Part shown: piece after piece, positions 25,393-33,231 of the stretch
How the letters are laid out: each line of letters starts with the position of its first letter
Position numbering within the stretch: the stretch's first letter is position 1
NCBI GenBank assembly: GCA_014804785.1
Contig: JAAUZD010000005.1
Span: 72,562 to 136,561, forward strand
Length of the DNA stretch: 64,000 nucleotides
Origin: Lachnospiraceae bacterium
GTDB lineage: Bacteria; Bacillota; Clostridia; Lachnospirales; Lachnospiraceae
Direction of reading: 5' to 3'
The notes under the pieces: generated by a model
The model's input: the letters and a program-made list of their open reading frames with translations, nothing else
What the model was told of the DNA's origin: nothing
Databases searched by the model: none
Program-made: the position numbers and the translations under genes

Positions 25393-26214
25393 CTAGGAGG
25401 TTGGTTTCCTTAAAGGGCAGTCTGACATGCTGATTCGATCTTTTAAGACATTTAGTCCGCAGTCTGCAAGATAATCCTGCAGGATAGGCAGGGATTGGGA
25501 GGAGGTAGGACCTATGATAATTTCTCCCACAAGATCGGATAGATGCATATTCAGCTTGCCGCACATTCTGTTGAGATCAAGAGGATAATATTTTTTAATG
25601 CGGTTCATAGACACATGGTATTTCGGTTCTACTGCAAATTCATTTGAAATAAAGGGGGAAACCACTAAGCGGAATTCCCTCTCACTTGCAAAGGAAGGAT
25701 GCTTGAAAGCGGCTGACTGCCCCCAGGCTTCATTCATAAGATTTTGTATTGGGAGCAGACGGTCTGAAAATTTCTTGGAATCTTTAATAATCTGATAGAA
25801 CTCATCTACAAGGGGGTGCTCCCGCATATCTTCCTGATAGTATACTTCCTGAAGGCATGCTATTCCGGAAACCATCTGCTGCATAAGCTTTTCATGGACT
25901 GCAATGCACACTCCTTGTCCAAAATGCCCATATCTTTCCCATTGGGCAGCGTCATCCCTATATTTCGAAAAGCATGCGGCATAGGAAGAATAATGAAATT
26001 CGGCAGCCAGTTCTTTATGAAAAAATGCTTCTGTCTTGCGGATTTTTTCATATTCTTTGTCGAGACTCAGTCTTTCAATAACGGCTTTGCAGATGCCATT
26101 CATAAATAGCCTCATTTCAGAAGCATCATTCATATTCAAAATATTATTAAGCCGCAGCTCTGCGCAGCGGATGATTCCGTCAAAGGCGGCAAAGTCAGTA
26201 TAGTGGTATAGCAT
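25393..26214 (-). CDS. DUF2971 family protein
   Basis: 273 residues starting MLYHYTDFAAFDGIIRCAEL. The order LYHYT, LRLNNILNMNDASEM, CFSKYRDDAAQWERYGHFGQ, GVCIAVH and later FASEREFRLVV is characteristic of DUF2971, a family often found alone or beside defence or mobile genes, with unknown biochemistry; the fold is suspected to be ADP-ribosyltransferase-like by some, which I cannot support here. GGAGG lies 6 nt before the ATG. No partner gene on the same strand. Confidence 0.8.
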   Translation of the reverse strand: MLYHYTDFAAFDGIIRCAELRLNNILNMNDASEMRLFMNGICKAVIERLSLDKEYEKIRKTEAFFHKELAAEFHYSSYAACFSKYRDDAAQWERYGHFGQGVCIAVHEKLMQQMVSGIACLQEVYYQEDMREHPLVDEFYQIIKDSKKFSDRLLPIQNLMNEAWGQSAAFKHPSFASEREFRLVVSPFISNEFAVEPKYHVSMNRIKKYYPLDLNRMCGKLNMHLSDLVGEIIIGPTSSQSLPILQDYLADCGLNVLKDRISMSDCPLRKPTS

Positions 26215-26367
26215 GGATGACCTCCAGAGCTTATTTTTTTGAAATATAATAAGTGTTCTTTTAGTATATCACACATCATGCTTTCCTCCAAGAAAGCGGT
26301 TTGGAAAATGCATGATTTTGTTTTGGAATGCTTTAGAATAGTGATTGGACAAAAAATAAAAATTATT

Positions 26368-26397
26368 TGTAACAAAGTGCGTTTAAAAAGGACTAAT
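26368..26397 (+). promoter_or_regulatory. ECF-type promoter of the sigma/anti-sigma/ABC operon
   Basis: TGTAAC (26368-26373) and GGACTAAT (26390-26397), spaced by 16 bp, resemble ECF -35 (GTAAC/GAAAC) and -10 (CGTCTAA-like) elements. Placement about 80 bp before the sigma gene suggests that the sigma factor drives its own operon. Confidence 0.45.
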
Positions 26398-26478
26398 GAT
26401 ATGAGGGACAAAAGTTGAAAGATACATACGTATTTAGGCAGCATTGCAAGCAAGCTTGTACTATGCAGGGGTATAAAA

Positions 26479-26976
26479 ATGGAAAAGGCAAAAATTGATG
26501 AAATATATCAGAAAAACGCAGCAATGATATATAAATATCTATGTGGATTGACACGTGATGAGCAGCTTGCCGAGGAACTGACACAGGAAACATTTTTCCA
26601 GGCAATAAAAGGGATTGACAGATTCAGGGGCGATTGCAAAATTTCTGTCTGGCTGTGTCAGATTGCTAAGAATCTGTGGTATAAGGAACTTGAAAAAAGA
26701 AACAAACACAAAACTATGGAATTGGACGATACAATACCTTCCAATGAAAATGTGGAATATCAATGTCTTAATAATTTGGAAAAAGTAGAAATTTTCCGCC
26801 TTATGCACAACTTGGATGATATAACGAGAGAGGTCATGTATCTTCGGCTGGCAGGGGATTTACAATTTTCTGAAATTGCAAATATCATGGGAAAAACAGA
26901 AAATTGGGCAAGGGTAATTTTTTACAGGGGAAAACAAAAATTGATGAAAGGAATAAAAAAATGGACAGAGAATTAG
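26479..26976 (+). CDS. ECF-type RNA polymerase sigma factor
   Basis: 165 residues. Region 2: NAAMIYKYLCGLTRDEQLAE then ELTQETFFQAIKGIDRFRGD; region 4: LDDITREVMYLRLAGDLQFS then EIANIMGKTENWARVIFYRG. The start has AGGGG upstream. The anti-sigma gene starts inside its 3' end (16-bp overlap), giving translational coupling. It probably controls this operon, including the ABC exporter, in response to an envelope stress such as an antibiotic peptide. Confidence 0.9.
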   Translation: MEKAKIDEIYQKNAAMIYKYLCGLTRDEQLAEELTQETFFQAIKGIDRFRGDCKISVWLCQIAKNLWYKELEKRNKHKTMELDDTIPSNENVEYQCLNNLEKVEIFRLMHNLDDITREVMYLRLAGDLQFSEIANIMGKTENWARVIFYRGKQKLMKGIKKWTEN

Positions 26977-27719
26977 CTTGTGAGATTGTAAAAGATTTGC
27001 TTCCTCTTTATGTGGACGGAATGGTAAGCGATGTTTCCCAAAAGAGCATAGAAGAACATTTAGAGCATTGCACAGCTTGTAATGAGATCTACCATAATAT
27101 GACCTTTGACTTGGAAATAGAAGAGCAGCCGCCGGAGGTTCAGGATGTAAAAAGATTTTTGAAAAGGACAAAACAAATGTATTTCCTATATGGCTTTAGC
27201 GGTCTTTGCTTTATTGCCATACTTGTCTGTATGATAGTAGATTTAGCAATCAATAAGAAGATTACCTGGTCTTTCATTGCAGGAAGTGCCGTTGTATTTG
27301 CCGATGCTCTTGTCTATGTAATTTCAGCATACAAAAAGAATAGGGGATATATCGCCATGCTTGTGATAAGCATTGGAACGCTTTGCCTGCTTTCCGTCAT
27401 ACAGATCAGCAGATATTATTTTATGAATGTGGGAACTCTTTGGATTTTTCGCTATGGTTTTCCTATCCTGTTTTTATGGCTGGGGGCTTTGTGGGTGCCG
27501 ATACTTTGCAGGGCAGTCTTAAAATGGAACATATGGGATTGTATAGCCTTGTTTATGCTGTTGGTAATCGTGGGCAATTATGTTACCAAACTGATTACAG
27601 GGGATTATGTGTGGAATGACGTGCTTAAAATGCGTGATTTCGTTAGCAATGCACTTGGAGAAGTTGTTGGAGTAGTGGTGTTTGGAATAATCGGGAGGGT
27701 CAAAAAATGGAGAAAATAA
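26961..27719 (+). CDS. membrane anti-sigma factor with zf-HC2 domain
   Basis: 252 residues. ATG 26961 follows GAAAGGA; the frame is open from 26904 but the product then begins MDRELACEIVKDLLPLYVDG as expected. The zinc anti-sigma motif is EEHLEHCTACNEIYHNM (HxxxCxxC; the fourth ligand is probably Cys6). Five or so membrane helices follow (about 75-95, 104-122, 131-150, 165-185, 195-215). It would hold the sigma factor at the membrane. Its gene overlaps both neighbours by a few bases. Confidence 0.82.
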   Translation: MDRELACEIVKDLLPLYVDGMVSDVSQKSIEEHLEHCTACNEIYHNMTFDLEIEEQPPEVQDVKRFLKRTKQMYFLYGFSGLCFIAILVCMIVDLAINKKITWSFIAGSAVVFADALVYVISAYKKNRGYIAMLVISIGTLCLLSVIQISRYYFMNVGTLWIFRYGFPILFLWLGALWVPILCRAVLKWNIWDCIALFMLLVIVGNYVTKLITGDYVWNDVLKMRDFVSNALGEVVGVVVFGIIGRVKKWRK

Positions 27720-28633
27720 TTGCAGTACAAAATTTAAGAAAAGCATATAAAAAGGAAACTGCCGTTGAAAATGTAAGCTTTGAACTTATGCCCGGAAATA
27801 TTATGGGATTATTGGGGCCAAACGGAGCGGGTAAGACCACGACATTAAAAATGATTACTAACTTATGTTCCAAGGATAAAGGAAAAATACTGATAGATAA
27901 TGTATCATTGGATGTGGATCCGGGACTTGCGCTGTCAAAAGTAGGTGCGGCGCTTGACACGCCAAGTTTTTATCAGGAATTAACCGCAAGAGAAAATATA
28001 GAATGCTTTGCAAGTCTATATAAAAGCATCCCCGATGGACAAGTGACGGAATTGCTTGATTATGTCGGTCTTAGTACGCAGGCAGAAAAGAAAGTAAAAA
28101 AATTTTCTCTTGGAATGAAACAAAGGCTGGCATTAGCAAGGGCTATGCTGGGGCAGCCCAAACTGATCATTTTAGACGAACCTGCAAATGGATTAGACCC
28201 TCAAGGACAGATTGACCTTTACCGCCTGATTTGCGATATGGCGCGGGATAAGAAAACAACATTTATTGTCTCTTCTCATCAACTACATGACATGGAAGAA
28301 TTTTGCACAGATATTTTAATCCTTAATAAAGGAAAAAGTATTTTACAAGGAAAAACAGAAGAAATCTTATCCGAAACAACCAATATCGTTGATTGCATAC
28401 TGGAAGAAACAGAAGCTTTTTTGGATGTCCTTTCCAAGTTCCAAGGAATAAGCTTAACATCACATAAGGGAAACCGGTTTACAGTCAAGCTTGAAACTGT
28501 ATGTTTAGATGAATTTATCAAAAAACTTGTTGCATGCAATTTGCATATTCATTCTATTTCCGTGCGCAGAAATTCATTGCAGGATCTTTTCTTAAAACTG
28601 ACAGGGGGTGATGATGATGCATCCGCTAACTAA
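27707..28633 (+). CDS. ABC transporter ATPase, BcrA/ABC-2 type
   Basis: 308 residues: Walker A GPNGAGKTTT, signature FSLGMKQR, Walker B LIILDEPANGLDPQG, H-loop SSHQL. The C-terminal extension (about 220-308) is typical of bacitracin/lantibiotic exporter ATPases. GGGAGGG upstream. It overlaps the anti-sigma gene by 13 bp and the permease gene at the other end, so all are one unit. The operon context suggests peptide or antibiotic export or resistance. Confidence 0.9.
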   Translation: MEKIIAVQNLRKAYKKETAVENVSFELMPGNIMGLLGPNGAGKTTTLKMITNLCSKDKGKILIDNVSLDVDPGLALSKVGAALDTPSFYQELTARENIECFASLYKSIPDGQVTELLDYVGLSTQAEKKVKKFSLGMKQRLALARAMLGQPKLIILDEPANGLDPQGQIDLYRLICDMARDKKTTFIVSSHQLHDMEEFCTDILILNKGKSILQGKTEEILSETTNIVDCILEETEAFLDVLSKFQGISLTSHKGNRFTVKLETVCLDEFIKKLVACNLHIHSISVRRNSLQDLFLKLTGGDDDASAN

Positions 28634-29381
28634 ATTATATGTGCAGAAAATGTTCAGACAAAAGTTGATTTATATTTTTTTTACCTGCTTTTTTACGGCG
28701 TCTTTTTTTTATGCTTTTCTTATCTCGACACCTCAAATGGAAGAGCTGTTAAATATCAATATTGAAGTTGTTGGAAGAGGAAATTTTCCCGAATTTATGA
28801 TGAGATTTTATGTAGGCACAGTAGGCATTCTTTTTAATGTGTTTCTGCTGACTCTGTACATTTGTGAGGAAGATCGGACTAAAATACTTTATCAGCCTTT
28901 ATTACATGGAGAAAGCCGCAGCAGAATGATACGGTCAAAAATCTGTGTTGCCGTCAGTATGTCAATGATATTTGTCTTATTGACAGCAATTATAAATTAT
29001 GTGACGGCTTTTATGAGATGGGGATATGAAATTTTTGAACGGACAGCCATAATCAGAACTGCCGGGAAGTATCTGGTGTGTGGTATCTATATGTCGTGTG
29101 TCGCGCTGGGAATTATCACACTCTGCATTTGTACACGCAATACATGGAAAACGATATTTGTGGTGATTATTTATATGCTTATAAATTCCTTTATTTGCAA
29201 TACCAGCATCTTATTTTTACAAAAAATATGGATTGGATATTACCCCAATCGCTGGATGTTTTCATATGAATATCAAGGAATGCCGTTAAAAGAAATGCCT
29301 TGGGGAATATGCGTTATGGCGGCATATGGTATTTTCTTTTATCAAATTTCCCTATGCAGAACCAGAAAAATAGATTTTTGA
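28617..29381 (+). CDS. ABC-2 type permease
   Basis: 254 residues from ATG 28617; GTG 28608 and ATG 28611/28614 are alternative starts in the same frame, but AGGGGG (28603-28608) fits 28617 best. About six membrane helices. The region YICEEDRTKILYQPLLHGES is similar to ISGEKASGMLKQPLLNGVS of the next permease, so the two are paralogues that probably pair with the ATPase before them. Confidence 0.82.
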   Translation: MHPLTKLYVQKMFRQKLIYIFFTCFFTASFFYAFLISTPQMEELLNINIEVVGRGNFPEFMMRFYVGTVGILFNVFLLTLYICEEDRTKILYQPLLHGESRSRMIRSKICVAVSMSMIFVLLTAIINYVTAFMRWGYEIFERTAIIRTAGKYLVCGIYMSCVALGIITLCICTRNTWKTIFVVIIYMLINSFICNTSILFLQKIWIGYYPNRWMFSYEYQGMPLKEMPWGICVMAAYGIFFYQISLCRTRKIDF

Positions 29382-29385
29382 ATGC

Positions 29386-29470
29386 GAAGCGCACAAATTC
29401 TTTTGATTGCAGAGCAGAATTGGAGATGCTGCTCGCGCTCCTTGGCGTAAAGCGTTTCGGAATGGAGGAA
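29386..29470 (+). promoter_or_regulatory. structured leader before second permease (shared leader motif, copy 2)
   Basis: GAAGCG (29386-29391) can pair with CGTTTC (29453-29458, one wobble); GAGCAG (29412-29417) pairs with CTGCTC (29429-29434). TTCGGAATGGAGGA then leads into the ATG at 29473, as in the leader at 24324-24382. The preceding TTGGCGTAAAGCG resembles TCGGCGTGGAACG of the other copy. Confidence 0.5.
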
Positions 29471-29472
29471 AA

Positions 29473-30219
29473 ATGATAACGGGATTATTGAAAATACAGT
29501 TTGCACGGTTAAAAAGGCAGAAATTATTCTATTTATATTTTGCAGTGATGGCTGCGATTATTATTTCTAATGCACTTCAATGCACAGGGAGTCCGGAAGC
29601 CAATGGAACGGCATATTATGCAGGCGGAAGATTCCCGACATTCTGTATGCAGTCGTATATCGATATTGTCGGTTCCTTATTCTTAAGTTTTATTTGTGCG
29701 GTATTGATTAGCGGGGAAAAGGCGAGCGGTATGCTCAAACAGCCTTTACTAAATGGTGTTTCCAAAAAGCAGCTGTTAATGGCAAAAACAATTAGCCTTC
29801 TCATGGTTGCACTGATATTCTTCCTATTTGCAATCCTGTTCAGCACTGGAATTGGATTCTTATTTTGGGGAAGCCATGTATTTGATTATGCCGGAGAGTA
29901 CCTTCTGCAAATCGTATTATTAACATTTCCCCAGATTACAATGGTTCTGTTCCTTGTATTTTTGTCCCTGCACATGTCAAACATATCCAGTATGATGTGC
30001 GCTTCACTGATTATTCTATTGATCAACAATTTGTTCAGCCAATTTTTTGGAGATTATGTATCGCTTGTAGACTTTATGTACTATCTATACGCCTTTTCCT
30101 GCTATAATGGGATGACACTAAAGAGCAGCGTTATTGCGTTAGGAATTTCCGTTAATCTTATAAGTGGAATGCTTCTTGTTTATGGTATCACTAGGCGCAT
30201 AAACAGTATGGTAATGTAA
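29473..30219 (+). CDS. ABC-2 type permease, second copy
   Basis: 248 residues. ATG 29473 has GGAGGA; the open frame begins at 29407 inside the leader. Six predicted helices. Paralogue of the preceding permease (shared SG/EKASGMLKQPLLNGVS region). Two unlike permeases with one ATPase is the usual layout of BcrAB/LanFEG-like immunity exporters. It is the last gene before the 500-bp structured region. Confidence 0.82.
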   Translation: MITGLLKIQFARLKRQKLFYLYFAVMAAIIISNALQCTGSPEANGTAYYAGGRFPTFCMQSYIDIVGSLFLSFICAVLISGEKASGMLKQPLLNGVSKKQLLMAKTISLLMVALIFFLFAILFSTGIGFLFWGSHVFDYAGEYLLQIVLLTFPQITMVLFLVFLSLHMSNISSMMCASLIILLINNLFSQFFGDYVSLVDFMYYLYAFSCYNGMTLKSSVIALGISVNLISGMLLVYGITRRINSMVM

Positions 30220-30247
30220 AAAGAAAGATTTAATTTTGAAACAGTCC

Positions 30248-30385
30248 GCACAGGATAGGTAAATATACCAACGTCGCCGCGCTCCCGCTCCATAAAAACG
30301 TAACAGGCGCTAGACTCGTGAGGAACCTCGTCAAGCGCTGACGTTTTTATAGGGGCTCCTTATGGTATATTTACCTATCCTGTGC
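30248..30385 (+). repeat. covarying hairpin element, copy 1
   Basis: Outer stem: 23 perfect base pairs, 30248-30270 with 30363-30385. Inner stems: GCTCC (30287-30291) with GGGGC (30352-30356), ATAAAAACGT (30292-30301) with ACGTTTTTAT (30341-30350), GCGCT (30307-30311) with AGCGC (30334-30338), GAC with GTC inside that, and loop TCGTGAGGAACCTC. The 5' strand between outer and inner stem (ACGTCGCCGCGCTCCC) is identical in copy 2. I do not recognise the family. It may be a structured RNA, a terminator, or a REPIN-like mobile hairpin. Confidence 0.85.
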
Positions 30386-30389
30386 TACG

Positions 30390-30430
30390 TTACTGGCTAG
30401 CCAGTAAAATAGCATAGCGACCGCTATTTT
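30390..30430. repeat. 18-bp palindrome and adjoining hairpin between the two elements
   Basis: TTACTGGCTAGCCAGTAA (30390-30407) is a perfect palindrome. AAAATAGC (30406-30413) pairs with GCTATTTT (30423-30430). TGTGC/GCACA and TGGCTA/TAGCCA can also pair across this spacer, so the entire stretch can fold. Confidence 0.7.
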
Positions 30431-30451
30431 TCACCAGGTAGCCAATGCACA

Positions 30452-30590
30452 GCTCTGAGAGGATAAATAATCCATAAGGAGCCCCTTAAAAAGCGTCAGC
30501 ACTTGGCGAGGTTCCTCACGAGCCTAGTGCCTGCTACGCTTTTTGCGGAGCGGGAGCGCGGCGACGTTGGATTATTTATCCTCTCAGAGC
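30452..30590 (-). repeat. covarying hairpin element, copy 2 (inverted)
   Basis: Read on the minus strand this is the same element as copy 1. Outer stem: 23 perfect pairs, 30452-30474 with 30568-30590. Its arm differs from copy 1 at 9 of 23 positions, and all are compensated. Inner pairs also covary: GCACT/AGTGC in place of GCGCT/AGCGC, GGC/GCC in place of GAC/GTC, and an added G-C pair in AAAAAGCGT/ACGCTTTTT. Loop TCGTGAGGAACCTC and internal strand ACGTCGCCGCGCTCC are unchanged. Confidence 0.85.
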
Positions 30591-30628
30591 GTCCCGCCAA
30601 CCAATCCATGAAAAACAGCAAAGTCAAT

Positions 30629-30657
30629 TTGATAATTACCCCCAACTGTGATATACT
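30629..30657 (+). promoter_or_regulatory. promoter of the surface glycan locus
   Basis: TTGATA (30629-30634) and TATACT (30652-30657) with 17-bp spacing, 66 bp before the first gene. It lies downstream of the paired hairpins, so these would not be in this transcript unless a promoter further upstream reads through. Confidence 0.65.
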
Positions 30658-30722
30658 TACCATGCGTAAAAATGGCACATATCGGAAAAAATGGAACAAA
30701 ACAGCAATGATGAGAGGATTCA

Positions 30723-33227
30723 ATGAAAAAGATTGTATATAAAAGCAAAGCGATTCAGGCAGTGATATTGATTGTGGCGGCATGTCTTTTGGCATCTTTG
30801 TGGCCGCTTAGAATCTGGCGTGAGACGGTTACGACTGCAGTTGCTCCCGCTACAGGCACAATGACAGGTGTGATAGACAATGAGAAAACACTTCTCCAGG
30901 GCATTGTAGCGCAATATGATCATATGGATACTATTGATGTTTATCTTGATGAAAATAGTGTGGGAGATAGTTTTTATCTTCGTATTTTGGACGAGCAGTG
31001 GCAGTCTGTTTGTGAGGAAAAAACGCAGATTGATGCGGAAATCCTGCCTGGCTTCCAGCAGGTCATGATTGATATCGACATGGAAGTGGGCAAAATGTAT
31101 TATGTAATTCTGCAGGGAGATGATTCGGAGATCTTTGTAGGATGTGAAACAGTTCCTTTGACAGATATGCCTTATCTAGGGACTATGTATTATGCGGATG
31201 ATACGCAGGATGGGATGAGTCTGGTTGCAAATTATAATTATAGTGTGCCTCTTCGAAAGACAAGAGTATTTGTATTCGGAGGCCTGATTGCGGCAGCAGC
31301 GGTACTGTTGTGTCTGGCGGTTCGATTCTGGTATAAGAAGAAAGAGGACAGGCTGATTACGGTAGAAAAGGCTTTTAAGTCTGTTATGAATCCCGTAGTG
31401 GCGATTGGAACCGTTTTTTGCCTTGGGGCAGTGCTTTTAGGAGTGTTCGGAAACTATTTTCTGGATAATACAGTGTATTTTGTCAGCGTGGTTTTACTTT
31501 CCCTTGTGCTGTTTTATGGAATCAACCATAACCGGGACGGGCAGGAGGCTGTGCTGACTTTAGCATATTTTAAGACGCATATAGGAGATTTGATTCAATC
31601 CATTGCAATTGCAGGTGCACTTGCGGGATGCTGCGAGTATATGAGCGGTTTATATGATATTCATCATACAGTGGCGGAGCGGAAAGAAATGCTCTGGTTT
31701 GCTATTGCAGTGATTGCAATGTTTAAATTGAAGGAAATTGTAAATCTATATAATGCGGTTTATCTGGCAGGAGCAGGTCTTTTTGGTTATTACTATTTTA
31801 AGACGCACATGACACCGGAGATGGATGATATGGCAGTGCAGGCTTTGAAGTACACAGTGTGGATTGCCGTATTGTTGGGATTGATTGTCATCCGCACAGT
31901 GATTGGTCTATGTAGGCAAAAAACGGATGACCATATGCAGGAGAATGGTTTGGGGAGAATGGCAAGACCATCGTATCTGTATGCCGGTCTTCTCGGGCTG
32001 TTCTTTGCCATGATTATCATCCTTAGAAATGGAAGATGGTGGGGAGTGGCAATGGTAGTTGCCTTTACCCTGTTCTACTTGAATTATGGGATGTGGGAGC
32101 ATAAGAGCAGGCTGCTGGTCAATGTGGCAAGGGGAGTGATTTTTCAGTTTGTCTGGGCTACAGGATATGCATTGCTTCACAGACCCTACGTTACTTTCAG
32201 AAATGCACGGTATACCCATATTTTCCATACGGTGACGATTACGGCGGCTTATCTGACCATAGTGGAGTGCGCTGCGGCAGTTATTTTATGCGATAAGCTG
32301 AGAAAGAGCCGTAAACTGAGAGATTGCTGGAAAGAACTGATACTTTTCGGAGTGGTATCTTCATATATGTTGTTTACGATGTCCAGAACCGCCTTTTTTG
32401 CAGTGGGCGTTGCTGTGTTGCTTGCACTTGCCATGATGGCAGGAGGAAAGGGAAAAGAAAGATTCGTTTCTTTTGCGAGAAACCTTGGGCTTGCTGTCGG
32501 TGCTGTGGTCGTATGTTTGCCAATGACTTTCAGCATTCAAAGAAATGTACCGATACTGGCAAGTGATCCTTTCCTCTATGAAATCGAGTATTCCATGTAC
32601 TGCCCGGAGGATGTTATGCGAGGCATAAATCTTGACTCCAAAAATTTCATGCGGGTGGGACGGTTTATTGATGTTTTTGCGGAGAAGATTTTTGGCATAC
32701 CGGAGGGTACCTTTGATATTTATGGGGAAATCGCAGAATATGAAAGAACCCATCAAAACAGGGACACGGCGAAGGAAACGAGAGAGGTTACAGAAACAGG
32801 TCAGCTGGTAGCTTCTGTGGATGGCGTTCCAGTGGAGATACCTGAGGACAATGATTATACAAATGGAAGACTGGATATTTTCAGATCCTATATAGAACAG
32901 TTGAATATGACAGGACATGAGGAGATGGGGGCGATTTTGAAAAATGGTGAAATTGCGACCCATGCCCATAATATTTATCTTCAGGTGGCTTACGATCACG
33001 GTATTTTTGTGGGAATCCTTTTTGTTCTCGTCGGATTTGCAACATTTATCAATAGTTGTTTGTATTATCACAAAAAGAAGGATAAAATAACATATGCGGC
33101 ATTGCCGGCAGTGGTGAGCGTGGCAGTGGCAGTAGCTGGTATGGTAGAGTGGATTTTCAGCTTAAGCAATCCGTGCACACTGGTGCTCATGCTTGCCATC
33201 ACGCCGCTTATATTCCATGAAGGTTAG
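30723..33227 (+). CDS. Wzy/O-antigen-ligase-like membrane protein
   Basis: 834 residues. One N-terminal helix (about 11-28), then a beta-rich extracytoplasmic region (about 45-175), then many membrane helices. RTAFFAVGVAVLLALAMMAG (about 555) and the late loop with ATHAHNIYLQVAYDHGIF (about 745-762) fit the Wzy_C/O-antigen ligase fold, where the HN motif is functional in WaaL and polymerases. It should polymerise or ligate undecaprenyl-linked repeat units outside the membrane. The large extracytoplasmic N-domain is unusual for Wzy. The next gene overlaps or nearly abuts its stop. Confidence 0.75.
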   Translation: MKKIVYKSKAIQAVILIVAACLLASLWPLRIWRETVTTAVAPATGTMTGVIDNEKTLLQGIVAQYDHMDTIDVYLDENSVGDSFYLRILDEQWQSVCEEKTQIDAEILPGFQQVMIDIDMEVGKMYYVILQGDDSEIFVGCETVPLTDMPYLGTMYYADDTQDGMSLVANYNYSVPLRKTRVFVFGGLIAAAAVLLCLAVRFWYKKKEDRLITVEKAFKSVMNPVVAIGTVFCLGAVLLGVFGNYFLDNTVYFVSVVLLSLVLFYGINHNRDGQEAVLTLAYFKTHIGDLIQSIAIAGALAGCCEYMSGLYDIHHTVAERKEMLWFAIAVIAMFKLKEIVNLYNAVYLAGAGLFGYYYFKTHMTPEMDDMAVQALKYTVWIAVLLGLIVIRTVIGLCRQKTDDHMQENGLGRMARPSYLYAGLLGLFFAMIIILRNGRWWGVAMVVAFTLFYLNYGMWEHKSRLLVNVARGVIFQFVWATGYALLHRPYVTFRNARYTHIFHTVTITAAYLTIVECAAAVILCDKLRKSRKLRDCWKELILFGVVSSYMLFTMSRTAFFAVGVAVLLALAMMAGGKGKERFVSFARNLGLAVGAVVVCLPMTFSIQRNVPILASDPFLYEIEYSMYCPEDVMRGINLDSKNFMRVGRFIDVFAEKIFGIPEGTFDIYGEIAEYERTHQNRDTAKETREVTETGQLVASVDGVPVEIPEDNDYTNGRLDIFRSYIEQLNMTGHEEMGAILKNGEIATHAHNIYLQVAYDHGIFVGILFVLVGFATFINSCLYYHKKKDKITYAALPAVVSVAVAVAGMVEWIFSLSNPCTLVLMLAITPLIFHEG

Positions 33228-33231
33228 AGCC

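Larger units (their letters stand above)
30220..30722. other. 503-bp structured non-coding region
   Basis: No trustworthy gene. The region holds two long hairpin elements in inverted orientation (30248-30385 and 30452-30590), a palindrome and hairpin between them (30390-30430), and a promoter for the glycan locus (30629-30657). The elements are described separately. Confidence 0.85.

Noticed and set aside
30248..30590. Retron or integron attC interpretation of the paired hairpins
   Set aside because: No reverse transcriptase or integrase gene is nearby and the stem layout does not match either class as I know them.
30503..30742. Plus-strand open frame of 79 codons inside the structured region
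   Set aside because: It runs through the second hairpin element, has no ribosome site and resembles no protein; the structure explains the sequence better.
31793..33071. Several long minus-strand open frames opposite the Wzy-like gene, up to 236 codons
   Set aside because: They are shadows of the coding strand: low complexity, His/Ser/Ile-rich, no ribosome sites, no family resemblance.
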